From positions 112,296,433-112,360,432 of the forward strand of contig NC_081410.1 in assembly GCF_030272615.1 (NCBI RefSeq): a stretch of 64,000 nt of DNA, given 5' to 3'. Numbering within the stretch: position 1 is the first letter of the stretch; every line of letters begins with the position of its first letter. Under the pieces are notes generated by a model. The model was given only the letters and a program-made list of their open reading frames with translations, had not been told where the DNA came from and made no database searches. This document shows, piece by piece, positions 54,656 to 64,000 of the stretch. Position numbers and translations under genes: made by a program. Origin of the DNA: Cryptomeria japonica (taxonomy: Eukaryota; Streptophyta; Pinopsida; Cupressales; Cupressaceae).

Positions 54656-54665
54656 TTTTTTTTTA
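54656..54665 (-). other. Poly(A) tail of a minus-strand retroposed unit
   Basis: A run of T on the plus strand (a poly(A) tail on the minus strand) follows CAACTATTTACTTATT. It marks the 3' end of a retroposed RNA that contains the frame 55,668-54,923 and possibly the LINE upstream. Confidence 0.55.
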
Positions 54666-54922
54666 ATAAGTAAATAGTTGCAGAGGGGCAACACCCTTGT
54701 ATTAAAAAAGAAGGAGAATACAAGGCCTGATTCAATAAGAGCGGCAGAGGGAAAGAATCAGGAAGAAAACCCCCTACCATAGCTCTAATCCATGGAAAAG
54801 AGAAATCAACACAGAACTTGATGAGGACAACAATATACTGACCTCTTAAAGATGCTGAGGTCATAAGACAAAAACAAACAATCTCAAAAGGTAGAGAGAC
54901 CAGAGGGATTAGAGTCAATCGG

Positions 54923-55668
54923 AGTCACAAAGAGTCATCAGAAGCATCATCCATGAGCACATTGGACACATCTAAGACAATGGGGCATTCAGGGCCACAA
55001 TTCAAATGAGTTGTCGATTCTTCCTTCTCTTTAGGGAGTCAGTAGTTGTTTGGATACCATTCTTCACCCAACCCAAACCCCCAGTCGTTTCCATCCACTA
55101 GATCACCATTCTCAAGGATCCCGAGGTCATCAATCACTGCTAGATCTTCACCACAGAGAAAAATTGCCCTCCAATTCGACATGAAACCTCTTTGTATACT
55201 AGCCGCTTTCAGAAGGAACTCAATGTTCCTGGAGATGACGGGCCAAGTTCCTTGGAAGGATTCAAAATCCAGAGAATTAACAATCACAAGCTTCTTTACC
55301 TCCACTCTATTGCTAAGTGACATATAGTAGTTTTGGGGAAGTGTAATTCTGAGATTGGCATAAATATTGTCCAATACAACATCTATTTCCCTCAACAGAT
55401 GATGCTTGAACATCATCTCAGTTAGCAGTTTTTCTTGTTGCTTACTAGTCCCCATGTAGATTAATATGGCAAGAAAAAAGGCTGGAATATCATCATTGGC
55501 TTTGTACCTGTGGTAAGCCATAAGAAATTCCTTTCCCAGGATCCTCTTTAAGCTAGGAGAATGAGAGGATGTCTAGAGAAAAGGACCTCTTTGTAGACGC
55601 CTATCTGTGATTTCGCCCAAGAAATCCATCTGTCAACAAGTAGATTCAAGAAGGATTGGGGTCTCCAT
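54923..55668 (-). pseudogene. Unrecognised protein family MxTPI, copy 1
   Basis: Not a family I recognise. ATG at 55,668 reads METPILLESTC, stop, QMDFLGEITD, a second stop, then an open stretch from about 55,560: ILGKEFLMAYHRYKANDDIP, FFLAILIYMGTSKQQEKLL, HHLLREIDVVLDNIYANLR and a C-terminal LENGDLVDGNDWGFGLGEEW. After TGA near 55,037 the frame goes on with LPKEKEESTTHLNCGPECP and ends in acidic DDASDDSL at about 54,923. Its N-terminal 150 residues align by eye with the plus-strand frame at 60,756 (TPI-L, LG+EFL, RY, ANDDIP/NTDIT, then a Leu-rich helix). Mostly helical, no catalytic motif, no signal peptide. A poly(A) lies 260 bases downstream. Confidence 0.6.
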
Positions 55669-56239
55669 ATCGAGTTGCCAAGAGAGGAAAGAAAAATATG
55701 GTGGAAAGAAGGGGTATTCCTTTATTAAATAGCAAGGAATCAAACCAGAGAATACAACACCTTGCACCTGCATCTCCAATAAATGCCCACACGTGTGAGC
55801 TGCCGGTACCCGACTAACCATCTTCTCCAAAACTCCTCAACTTGATGTCGATCGACTTTAAGCATCAAGTGATCATAAATAAATCTTGAAAGGATACAGT
55901 CGTAATTGGATACTCAAGTACAATTGCATTTAATAGCCACGAGCCAAAATCTGGCACTAATCAATAATGTCGGCAATGCGTCACATCATGATGATTAGAG
56001 GAGACCTTAACCAGTTAACAAGGCAACAGGTCAATCTTTCCACCAAAAACAAGACCAAAAGGTGGAGAGGGGGAATTGCGGCTACCGGGGAGGAGAGCAC
56101 TGGTTTGCTCCACAACCGGAGGGGGCATATAGAAATGAAGAGCGTGCACCTATCAGGAGACCCACCGCTACTTGCCATATTTCAAATGACCCAACCTGAG
56201 TGAGGAGAGCATGTCAATCGGCCCAACAAAAAACATCAT
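55669..56239. other. Spacer between LINE RNase H and the MxTPI frame
   Basis: No domain recognised. On the minus strand this would be the LINE 3' region or the 5' untranslated part of the MxTPI unit; no poly(A) separates the two. Confidence 0.5.
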
Positions 56240-56875
56240 CGGTGGATCTTTAGGGGGGGCCACTAACGGTTAAAGCCAATTTACAAATTCTATTGGCTTC
56301 ACCATTTCCTTCTCTGTAGATATGGCTAACTCAAAATTCATCAAAGGTAGCTAGCAACACTAGGATCTGTTGGAGCCACTGGTTAAGGCACCAACAAGGG
56401 GTGCTATTGCAGCGGATCACGTTAATGACATTTAATGAGTCACCCTCCAAATGAATTTTCTGCACCCCAAGCTCCTTCCCTAGTTGAAGACCTCTTAATT
56501 CCACTCTAAATTTCGCTTCATTATTAGTAGCCACTCCAATCTTTTCGAAGATTTTTTTATACAGAGACCATCATAGTCCCTCAAAATGCAACTAATACCA
56601 CTTTGGCCCAGATTGCATGCAGAAGCACCATCAAATTTTACCTTGCTCCATCCAACCGCTGGTGCATCCCAAATCACCCCTGCTCTTAGATTGGTTTGAT
56701 CCACCGGAGAGCCCAAACCAAAAATCGGAGGGATGAGAAGGTTTGGAAGAGCCATCTTAATCTTGCAATCCCAATCCGTGAACAAATTTTTCTTAAGTGT
56801 TTTGGATTGGGCCGCCACATTCAGGAGCTCAGTCAGGTGGTTCTCAATTTTTGCACAAAGAGACTGGGGGCCCAT
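56240..56875 (-). pseudogene. LINE RNase H
   Basis: DAPAVGWSKVKFDGASACNL (first Asp, near 56,650), a frameshift near 56,530, then NNEAKFRVELRGLQLGKELG (Glu), KIHLEGDSLNVINVIR (Asp) and, near 56,290, HIYREGNGEANRI with the last His/Asn region. This is the RNase H fold found at the end of many plant L1 polymerases. Confidence 0.85.
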
Positions 56876-56911
56876 ATCTTAACCCTGGAAGATTCTGCGG
56901 TTCCTTTCTTT

Positions 56912-58010
56912 TCAAATTTCCCAAATCATAAGTGATGGGAAGATGAAGAGAAAATAAAAAAAAACCACCTTTCCTACCGGTTTAGGCCATTGCAAAAACC
57001 ATTTGTCCAGCCCTGTTGGGAAGGGGCCGAATAATCTCAGTTTTCCCATGAAATACCACCAACAATGACTAGAGAATTTGCAATGGAGAAGAAGATCATC
57101 TACGGTCTCTTCCCGATCTAGACATAAAGGACATCTACTAGGTCCATTGATACCCATTGAATGGAGCCTTGTTTGAGTTAAGATTTTCCTCTGGCAGACC
57201 AACCAGGTAAAGGAACCTGCTTTCGGAAGGAGGTGTTGATGCCAAAATAGATTAACAGGCCAGTCTTTTTTGTCTATAGCTACTTCTTTCAACTTGTAGC
57301 CAAAGCATACCTTGTATTTTCCATCAGAGGAGCTGCACCACCTAATAATATCCTTATCAGGGGAAGGGAAAATAATCCTTTTGTTGAGAACGTCAGTAAA
57401 TAAGTCCTTCTGGAACTGATCCAAGTCTAGCTCGTCCAAGGAGTTCCATTTCCATTTAGAAATACCATTTTCTAGGATCAGATAACCATAATCATAGATA
57501 TTATGCCCCCAGAGGCGACATGTTTCCTCCATAACAGGATGTAGAGAGGGGTTGTGACATAGGGCATCTTCACCCGACCAAGAATCAAACCAAAAGGAGG
57601 CATCAGGTAACCTGATCGCTTATGATTTCCCTGCTATCCAAAATGAAATTCCAGATAGTCGAACCCTTGGGAGGGTTGTTGATAGTCAGAATCCTCTTAG
57701 GTTCTAGGGAGTCCCGATATTTATGTTTCAGGAGCCTTGCCCATTTTTTCTTCCCACTGCTACAAATTTCTCAAACCAGTTTAGCACCCATTGCTAAATT
57801 CATAATTGATATTTGACAAATACCGACACCACCTACCATTTTTGGTTGACAAATCTTTTTCCAATCTATCAGGGGAAATTTACCTTTATCATCCGACCCA
57901 TTCCAAAATAAATTTCTCATTAGAGAAATAAATTCATCTTCAACTGCCACCGGTAATCGTAGGCAAGCCATGGAAAAAACTGGTAGCGCTGAAATGACCG
58001 ACTTTATCAT
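56912..58010 (-). pseudogene. LINE post-RT and zinc-binding (zf-RVT) region
   Basis: MIKSVISALPVFSMACLRLP (58,010) and LFWNGSDDKGKFPLIDWKKI are the post-RT thumb region of plant LINEs. The open frame 57,532-56,912 shows SPDKDIIRWCSSSDGKYKV, FWHQHLLPKAGSFTWLVCQ and RCPLCLDREETVDDLLLHC, the zinc-binding zf-RVT pattern CPxC...H...C. Joined by at least one frameshift around 57,600. Confidence 0.88.
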
Positions 58011-58244
58011 AGTGAGTTTCCCAGCAGAAGATAACCACTTGCCTTTCCAAGTTGCAAGCTTGGATTTTCACTTATCAATGAGGTGCTTCTAGTAGTGATC
58101 TCTGTTACTACCAATGAAGAGCGGGGTACCAAGAAATTTCCCTAGGAAATTAGCAACTCTAAGATTGAGAATCCTTGATAATACCGTTTGCAAGTTGAGT
58201 GGAGTGTTGACAAAAAATACTTCAGATTTGTGCCAGTTGATTTT

Positions 58245-59665
58245 CTATCCAGAAGCCAAACAATAATCATCAAGGCAAGTTTTGATTGATCTAGCTTCCC
58301 GCCCACAGGTTGATCCAAATAGAATGGTGTCATCAACAAACTGAAGATGAGTCATTTTTTCAACCCCTGTTGCCACATTAACTCCAACCCAATGACCATC
58401 TTGCTGGAGAGCTCTTATGGATCGACCTAAAGCTTCAACCATTATGATAAACAAAAAGGGTGATAATGGATCACCTTGTCTAATACCTCTTGTCAAAGAG
58501 AAGGAACCGTGGGATGAACCATTGACCAGAACAAAGAATTTGGGGGAAGAGAGACAACTCATGACCCAAGTGAGCCATTCCTTGCAGAAGCCAAATTTAT
58601 TGAGAACATCAAATAAGAAATCCTTGTTCACCATGTCATAAGCTTTCAAGATGTCCAGTTTTAAAATCATACAGGATTCATTGGTTTTCCTGGCTGTGTG
58701 GAGTGTTTCATGAGCAACAATGATACCTTCTACAATGGATCTTCTAGGGGCAAACCTGCTTTGTTCCTTTGATATGATGTGCTTAAGGAGGGGCTTCAAT
58801 CTGTTAGCTATGATCTTTGTTACAATCTTATATATAGTATTGCATAGAGCGATAGGCCTGACGTCACTCATCTGTTGTGGGTTCTGCTTCTTCGGAATTA
58901 GAGTAAAAAAGGTGTGATTGATAGCCCCTAACATAGTCATCTTCTTTCTTGATTCTTCTACAACAAGGTGCAAATCTCGAGCAATGATATCCCAATAATG
59001 ATGGAAGAATGCGACAGGGAATCCATCTGGGCTAGGAGTCTTATCCGGTTTCAACTGGAGGGTGGTTTTCCTTACTTCATCAATAGAAATGGGCATACAG
59101 AGAGCTGTATTTTGATTAGCAAAAATGATGGATGGGATTGAGTTCAAAATTCTGGCTCTTGCTTCATGATCAATCTGACGGTCACCATTCAACAGAGAGT
59201 CAAAGAAACTTACAACTTCTTATGCGATGTCCTCGTAATTCCTGACAGTATTGGCAATGGCCGACTAGTGGAAGAATTTGGTGTTTTTATCTCCTTCCTT
59301 TAACCACAACTCCCTTGATTTTTTCCACCAGTGGATTTCCTCACATCTAAGGATTTCATTTAGGTCAGATTTGAGAGAATTTTCTTTGATGAATAGCTCC
59401 TCAATCATTCCTAAAGACGTAACGGAGTTGGTTAAATCTGCCAGTTCAGCCTTAATTCTTAATTTCTCCATATGAATATTCTTGAAGTGGTTATTATTCC
59501 ATTCCTTGATCTTAACCTTAATATACTTGAGTTTGTTTTATTGAGAATGAGAAGTCTCAAATGATTCCTAAATAGTGGCTCATTCCACCAAGCCGCTATA
59601 AGATCATGTAGTTCAGCCACTCTGAGCCACATTTTCTCAAACTGGAATGGAGTACCTCCCTCCAC
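58245..59665 (-). pseudogene. LINE reverse transcriptase
   Basis: The linker GTPFQFEKMWLRVAELHD (59,660) and WWKKSRELWLKEGDKNTKFFH (59,330-59,265) precede the 315-codon open frame 59,192-58,245. It contains LQLKPDKTPSPDGFPVAFF, TLIPKKQNPQQMSDVRPIAL, LDILKAYDMVNKDFLFDVL (catalytic Asp), GIRQGDPLSPFLFIIMVEAL and LQFVDDTILFGS, the FVDD active-site box, all typical of plant L1 RT. Catalytic residues are present. The enzyme would prime on nicked target DNA. Frameshifts isolate this part from both neighbours. Confidence 0.92.
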
Positions 59666-59705
59666 TTGAGCCAGGGCGACCTCCAGACAGATTGGGTAGC
59701 AGGGA

Positions 59706-60755
59706 TAACTTTAAGAAACCACCCCTCGGGCAATTGTGTAAAATCCTAGCGAATCGGACTTTATTTTCGGGGGGAAATTTTCATATCGATGGTGAATTTT
59801 TTTTTTTAAATGGGAAAATTTTTTATTTTGTATTGGTAATTTTTTTCTAGGGTACAATAATTCCATAAGTTTCTGGCGAATAATACCTTGTTCTATGGGG
59901 AAATATTTATTGTGGGAGGTGAATAATTTTTGTTAAAAGGAACAAATATATAATTGTATGAGCGAAAATTTTTACTCCGAAGGAAAAATTATTTAAATGT
60001 ATTGGCGATTTTTATCCACCGCTTGAAAATTATTTAAATGTATTGGCGAATATTTTGTTATTTATGGAAAAATATATAATTTATTGGCAATTTCATGAAT
60101 TCATTGCCATTAATAGACAAGGCACATCACATCACATCAGTACATCACATCACATAAATTCATAATACAATGAGTCCGGACTTTGCACGATGTATCAATA
60201 AGCGCAACCTCTTTGACACGTGAAGGGTGACACATACCTAAAATCTATCAATGATTTTAAACCGTTTGATGATCGTAGATCAATGATTGAAGTTTTATTT
60301 CGGCCCAATTTTCTGAAGAGAACATAGCTCACCAGAAAGTGCCCGGAATGGAATTGGATTCAATAGACATGTATCAAATGTCACAAATCATGATCGATAA
60401 TTTTGTTCATTTAATATATATCTATTCACTTACGACAATCCACTCTATCCCCACGACTTCCAATGTGATACTTGCCAATTTGGTACTGGTTCATAGTTGT
60501 TTCCATTTTCGCACAATAGTGCATTTATGGGAAAGATTTGCAAAGATACGAAAGATTTAAATTTTTTTATAGTAGTTAATATGGTTAAAGATGTAATTAT
60601 TACAATCAAGAGCTTCAATAATTTATATATGATCTCTGCTTCTTTCATCTTCAATTAGCCTTTGCCATTTGGTAGATAAATCATCGGAGCTTCAGCTCAT
60701 GGTATTTTAGGTTTATAGGCTCAGGTTGTTTAATTTATTAATCTGTTTTCTCAAG
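59706..60755. repeat. AT-rich DNA with degenerate TATTGGCGA repeats
   Basis: Between 59,810 and 60,110 the word (A)TTGGCGA(A)T recurs with AAATTATTTAAATG in a loose unit of about 50 bp. Near 60,119-60,160 there is a short CATCA run. At 60,259-60,305 TTTGATGATCGTAGATCAA resembles the motif in the 63.5-64.0 kb tandem repeat. No gene. Confidence 0.55.
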
Positions 60756-61331
60756 ATGGACACTCCCATCTGCTTGAGAAACATTTCTACAGAGGACTAG
60801 CGGGCCTTTATAGGCTCCATTAGAGACCCAACCCTCGAATCAGTCTGCAATGAGGTTGGGTCGTTCACTAATGAGGCTATGCAGATGGTGTTGGGCAGAG
60901 AGTTTCTGCAAAATGAAAATAGGTACGGTGTTAACACGGACATTACATCCCGCTTCTTAGCGTCTCTTCTAGACCTGGGAGGAGACAAGGTGGACATGTT
61001 GATGCTGCTGAGGAAGGTTTTTAAGGAAGACTTCCTTGGAGATGACATTACTCTTGTCGTCCTTGCAGAAGTAGGGGTGGGGATCCCTTGGGCGAATGAA
61101 TTATCCAAGCTTCTTCTCCCTGACCAAGCAATGCCAGTGGCCAGGCAACCGTTTCTCCTAAACCTAAATGCGGAGCAGGTGACGCATCACAGAAAATGGG
61201 CGTGGATTGGTAGGGACTTCCTCTGGAAATGGTTCCTCTTGGACCACTTTCCAAACTACATGTGGCTTGAAGAATTCTCTCAGCTTATGTTGTCTGAAGA
61301 ATTCTACATGGAAGGAGGGCTAGATTCTTAG
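60756..61331 (+). pseudogene. Unrecognised protein family MxTPI, copy 2
   Basis: ATG 60,756 gives MDTPICLRNISTED, then TAG, then RAFIGSIRDPTLESVCNEVG and an open stretch to the TAG at 61,329: MQMVLGREFLQNENRYGVNT, DITSRFLASLLDLGGDKVDM, LLRKVFKEDFLGDDITLVVL, RKWAWIGRDFLWKWFLLDHF and LMLSEEFYMEGGLDS. It aligns by eye over most of its length with 55,668-55,039 on the other strand, with low identity but conserved LG-EFL, RY and helical spacing. The single stop is probably a changed Gln codon. No catalytic motif seen. It could be a broken host gene or an element-borne gene; no LTR or poly(A) is visible next to it. Confidence 0.6.
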
Positions 61332-61981
61332 GGCAAAATTGTAAACAATTCCACTACCTGTGCCCTAGCCCTGCCCGCCTGTAGTTTTTTTTCCTATGTA
61401 TTTGAACCCTAACAGGCTAAGTGACAGTGGCTCACTCATTTTGGCTTTTAAGTTTTTGGGGGACTCGAGTCTCAGATGAAAAAATTGTAAATTTCAAAAG
61501 CATAAATATTAATGATAATTTTTCAAATTCCAGTTTGTTTCAGTTTGTCTCTTACAGTCTTATGGATATAAAAATGCTTTCTATGATTCTATTTCATTTT
61601 TATTAATTAATTTATTTCAAATGCTTTTTGTATATGAGCTACGTTATTTCAATTATTTGTTAAACAATGGAAATAAATTTAATACTGTGATCTTTTTTAT
61701 GTAATGCTATAAAAAAAAAATTCAGTTCGTTCCATTAATTATTTGTACATTGAATATGGTTGATTATAATTTTATAAATATATAGTCATTTGAAATACCA
61801 AATTTCACAAGTTTCAAGATACAAAAGTTTATTGGTAAAGGTTTTTTCATTCTATTAATTCAAAAGTTTCAAGATACAAAATTTGCAATCATTCATGCAT
61901 AAACGCAGATAGAGAGAAAACCATACTGCCCACAGCTTATAACAAGCAGACAAAAAAACTAGTTCATTGCCCATAGGCCGC
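61332..61981. other. AT-rich spacer, no gene
   Basis: Downstream of the plus-strand MxTPI frame. A poly(A) run near 61,711 is surrounded by ordinary AT-rich sequence. The two flanking reading frames converge on this spacer. Confidence 0.6.
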
Positions 61982-62776
61982 TCACTCAGTCTCACTATCC
62001 CCCTGAGTCGCCTCCTCCCAGTCCCTTCCCTCCTCGGAGGTCGATGCTTTGGCTTTCCCTTTTGCCGCTTCAGCTTTCATTTTTGGAATGCAGTTTAGGC
62101 ACCCGAAGTTGAGGTCACCCTCCAAGCTTTCTAGTAGCTATATGACCCTTCCTTCTTGAGCCCTATCTCTCAATTCCCTACTAACCTCCATCCTTGCCAC
62201 CACATGCAAAGCCTTCAGGACTTCATCCACCCTGGTTAATTTCACAAAGAGTTTCATCGCTTCCCACCCCACTCGGGCATGTTCACGGCATTGGTATTTG
62301 ATTTCATCCTCTGGGCCACGGATAAAAGGAAGTAATTCATCCTAGTCGTCCCCTTCCTTAATTCGAATGCCAACTTCTAGCACCACCCACTCCAAGATTG
62401 ATTCCAGGTTAATCAAAAAATCCCCATCAATCAATTTGACCAATGTGAGTTTTACCTTTTCCACCTCTAGTTCGAATTCATAGGCCCATGCCAGAATCAG
62501 AGAGTAAACCTCCATGTTAGTTCGATACCGGTGATTGATATGTGCCACCTCCTCCGCAAGCATCAGTCAAGCTGCCACCCACAACTTCTCCTCTTTAAAC
62601 TTGAACAGTCCTTGCATTCGTTTATCAGATACTTTGCCCAAAAAGGGCACCAACTTCTTGTCTGTTCGAAGTGTGAAATTGGCCTTCATGGTCACCAGCA
62701 ATTTCAAAAGCACTTCCTGCAAAAAATGTCTTACAGAAGCCACGATTCTACGAACTACAGATATGTTCTGCTTCAA
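61982..62776 (-). pseudogene. Unrecognised reading frame with three in-frame stops
   Basis: One frame can be followed for 265 codons. The parts are VRHFLQEVLLKLLVTMKANF and FLGKVSDKRMQGLFKFKEEK, stop, AEEVAHINHRYRTNMEVYSL with LESILEWVVLEVGIRI, stop, LLPFIRGPEDEIKYQCREHA with VDEVLKALHVVARMEV, stop, and a charged tail MKAEAAKGKAKASTSEEGR ending in GDSETE. It is helix-rich with an acidic C-terminus. I do not recognise it. The true start is unclear because the 5' end runs into the 52-bp repeat. That all stops share one otherwise sensible frame argues for a decayed gene rather than chance. Confidence 0.5.
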
Positions 62777-62891
62777 AGCAAAAACTGGAAGCTACGATTC
62801 TACGAACTACATTTTTCTTCTACTTCAAAGGAAAAATTAGAAGCTATGATTCTACGAACTACAGATTTGTTTTGCTTCAAAGAAAAAACTG
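62736..62891. repeat. Three tandem 52-bp repeats
   Basis: Units start GAAGCYAYGATTCTACGAAC at 62,736, 62,788 and 62,841 and end CTTCAAAGNAAAAAYT. They overlap the 5' end of the broken minus-strand frame. Confidence 0.9.
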
Positions 62892-63476
62892 GTACACATA
62901 TCATAAGGTAATAAATTCTGCCTTCGTCTTAACTCTTATAGGTTGGGTAATGAATATGCACGATAAGGCATTAATGCCATGAGATCAAGAAAAATATTTC
63001 CTGCCATCCTCCCCTTCCTCCGTTCGTGCGACATGCCGCAGACAACTCCTTCTGCAACAATTAATCGCCACCTTGGCATTTGTACTTTCCAAATTTGCTC
63101 GCCTTAACAGGTTAAGGACTGCACATTTTTTAAAATTAATACACTAAATTTATGTTGAACATTTATATATATTTTTAAACTATTTTTTAAAATTATATAT
63201 CGTAAACACATTTTCAAAGAATTTTGTTAAACTTTAAATTAATATTTTAGATTTAATATTGAATGTTTTCTTTTTTATATTAAACTTTTATCTTTCAAAG
63301 TTTATATCAAAATTTATATTTTTATTTAGTAATTTGTTTTAGTCTAGAATCTAAGTTTCATGTTTTATACTATTTTTGAATTTCAAATTTTTACAAATAA
63401 TATTAACATTATATTAAATAGTTATCTCAAACTATTGCAGTTTGCACATCTTTAAAATTTAAATGTCTCTTATTAT
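62892..63476. other. AT-rich spacer
   Basis: No gene or repeat recognised; 63,130-63,440 is extremely AT-rich. Confidence 0.6.
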
Positions 63477-64000
63477 GGGACCGACGACATCTGACAACAC
63501 TCAAGTTCTCAATAGGTATCATCGTCCGTCGGATGAGAAAAGATCAACGACTTAGGGTGGATTTTGGCCCAAATGTGGGTATTGAACACATTTGTGAGAA
63601 CTTCGCTCGGAATTGAACATTATAAATTTAATCAAATATAATCAAGTCTATAGTCTATAGACTATAAATCTCTTTTTCGGGCGGAATTTTAAAATGATTA
63701 AATAAAATTTAAAAACAGACCCGAAAAGTGACACGAGTATGGTGACGTGCCAGAAAAATGGCAAAATTCGTGGGACCCACTTCATCTGAAAACAGGTACC
63801 ATCGACCCGACGACCGTTGGATGATCAAAGATCAACGGCTTAGGGTGGATTTCGGCCTGAATGTGGGAAGTGAACACCTTTTTGAGAACTTTGCCTGGAT
63901 TTGGACATTTTAAATTTAATTAAATATAATTAAGTCTATAAAGCTTTTTTTTGGGCGGAGGTTTAAAATGATTAAACAGACTTAAAAATCAAACCCGAAA
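63477..64000. repeat. Tandem repeat, about 295-bp period, reaching the window edge
   Basis: Copy 1 from 63,477 and copy 2 from 63,772 share GGGACC, CATCTGA, CATCG, GGATGA, AGATCAACG and CTTAGGGTGGATTT in order, then AATTGAACATT/TTTGGACATT and GGGCGGA, ending CCCGAAA. Copy 2 contains CCGTTGGATGATC and AGATCAACGG, an imperfect palindrome. The array may continue beyond the window. Confidence 0.85.

Larger units (their letters stand above)
56240..59705 (-). mobile_element. L1-type plant LINE, 5'-truncated
   Basis: Minus-strand order: end of the endonuclease (YPICLEVALAQVEGGTPFQF, like the SDHxPI end of L1 endonucleases, at about 59,700), RT, zinc-binding region, RNase H. Most of the endonuclease and ORF1 are absent, as expected for LINE copies with incomplete reverse transcription. 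Several stops and shifts are present. The 3' end is either near 56,240 or at the poly(A) at 54,656. Confidence 0.85.

Noticed and set aside
62531-62911. A 126-codon plus-strand frame across the 52-bp repeats
   Set aside because: Openness is due to the repeated unit; the minus-strand frame continues much further with non-repetitive content.

Overview
This window is repeat-dominated nuclear DNA of a seed plant. It is AT-rich and holds no confident host gene. Almost everything recognisable is a retroelement in some state of decay: two Ty3/gypsy elements of the Tat/Ogre type, two Sirevirus-like Ty1/copia elements, a non-autonomous gag-protease LTR element, a solo LTR and LINE remnants. The large, old, deeply nested elements suggest a plant with a giant genome, most likely a gymnosperm. 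That assignment is inferred from element style, not proven by a marker gene.

Layout. 1-2,581: AT-rich DNA with a (CA)n microsatellite, a GC-rich island and two strong palindromes, perhaps an unrecognised LTR. 3,914-16,657 (minus strand): element G1, a Tat-like gypsy element with integrase, dual RNase H, RT, a G-patch domain, protease, gag, a 4-kb leader holding a solo LTR, a primer binding site matching the whole 3' half of tRNA-Trp, and one LTR. 16,658-17,290: LINE RNase H relic. 17,291-20,850: nothing recognised.

20,851-54,092 reads best as a four-level nest. Outermost is S2, a minus-strand Sirevirus-like element whose LTR was split. In it sits G2 (plus strand), an Ogre-like gypsy element with about 5.0-kb LTRs that themselves carry a long reading frame of unknown function. 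In G2 sits S1 (28,143-42,610, minus), bounded by the target duplication CTGTT. In the LTR of S1 sits D1 (33,898-41,681, plus), bounded by AGTGT. D1 encodes only Gag and a protease-like region and must borrow RT and integrase. The two inner insertions are established by exact target duplications; the outermost is inferred.

54,093-64,000: a minus-strand LINE (RT, zinc-binding region, RNase H) and, on opposite strands, two diverged copies of an unrecognised protein family that starts MxTPI (55,668 down to 54,923, and 60,756-61,331). Then come a broken minus-strand reading frame with a 52-bp minisatellite at its 5' end and, at the window edge, a tandem pair of about 295-bp repeats.

How the parts relate. 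The autonomous elements each carry, or once carried, gag-pol for their own copying. Most reading frames are broken, often by CAG-to-TAG changes expected from cytosine methylation. The points most worth following are the LTR-borne reading frame of G2, its archaeal-type RNase H lying upstream of RT, the tRNA-half-length primer site of G1, the repeated GTGCAC hairpin of D1, and the paired unknown protein family.
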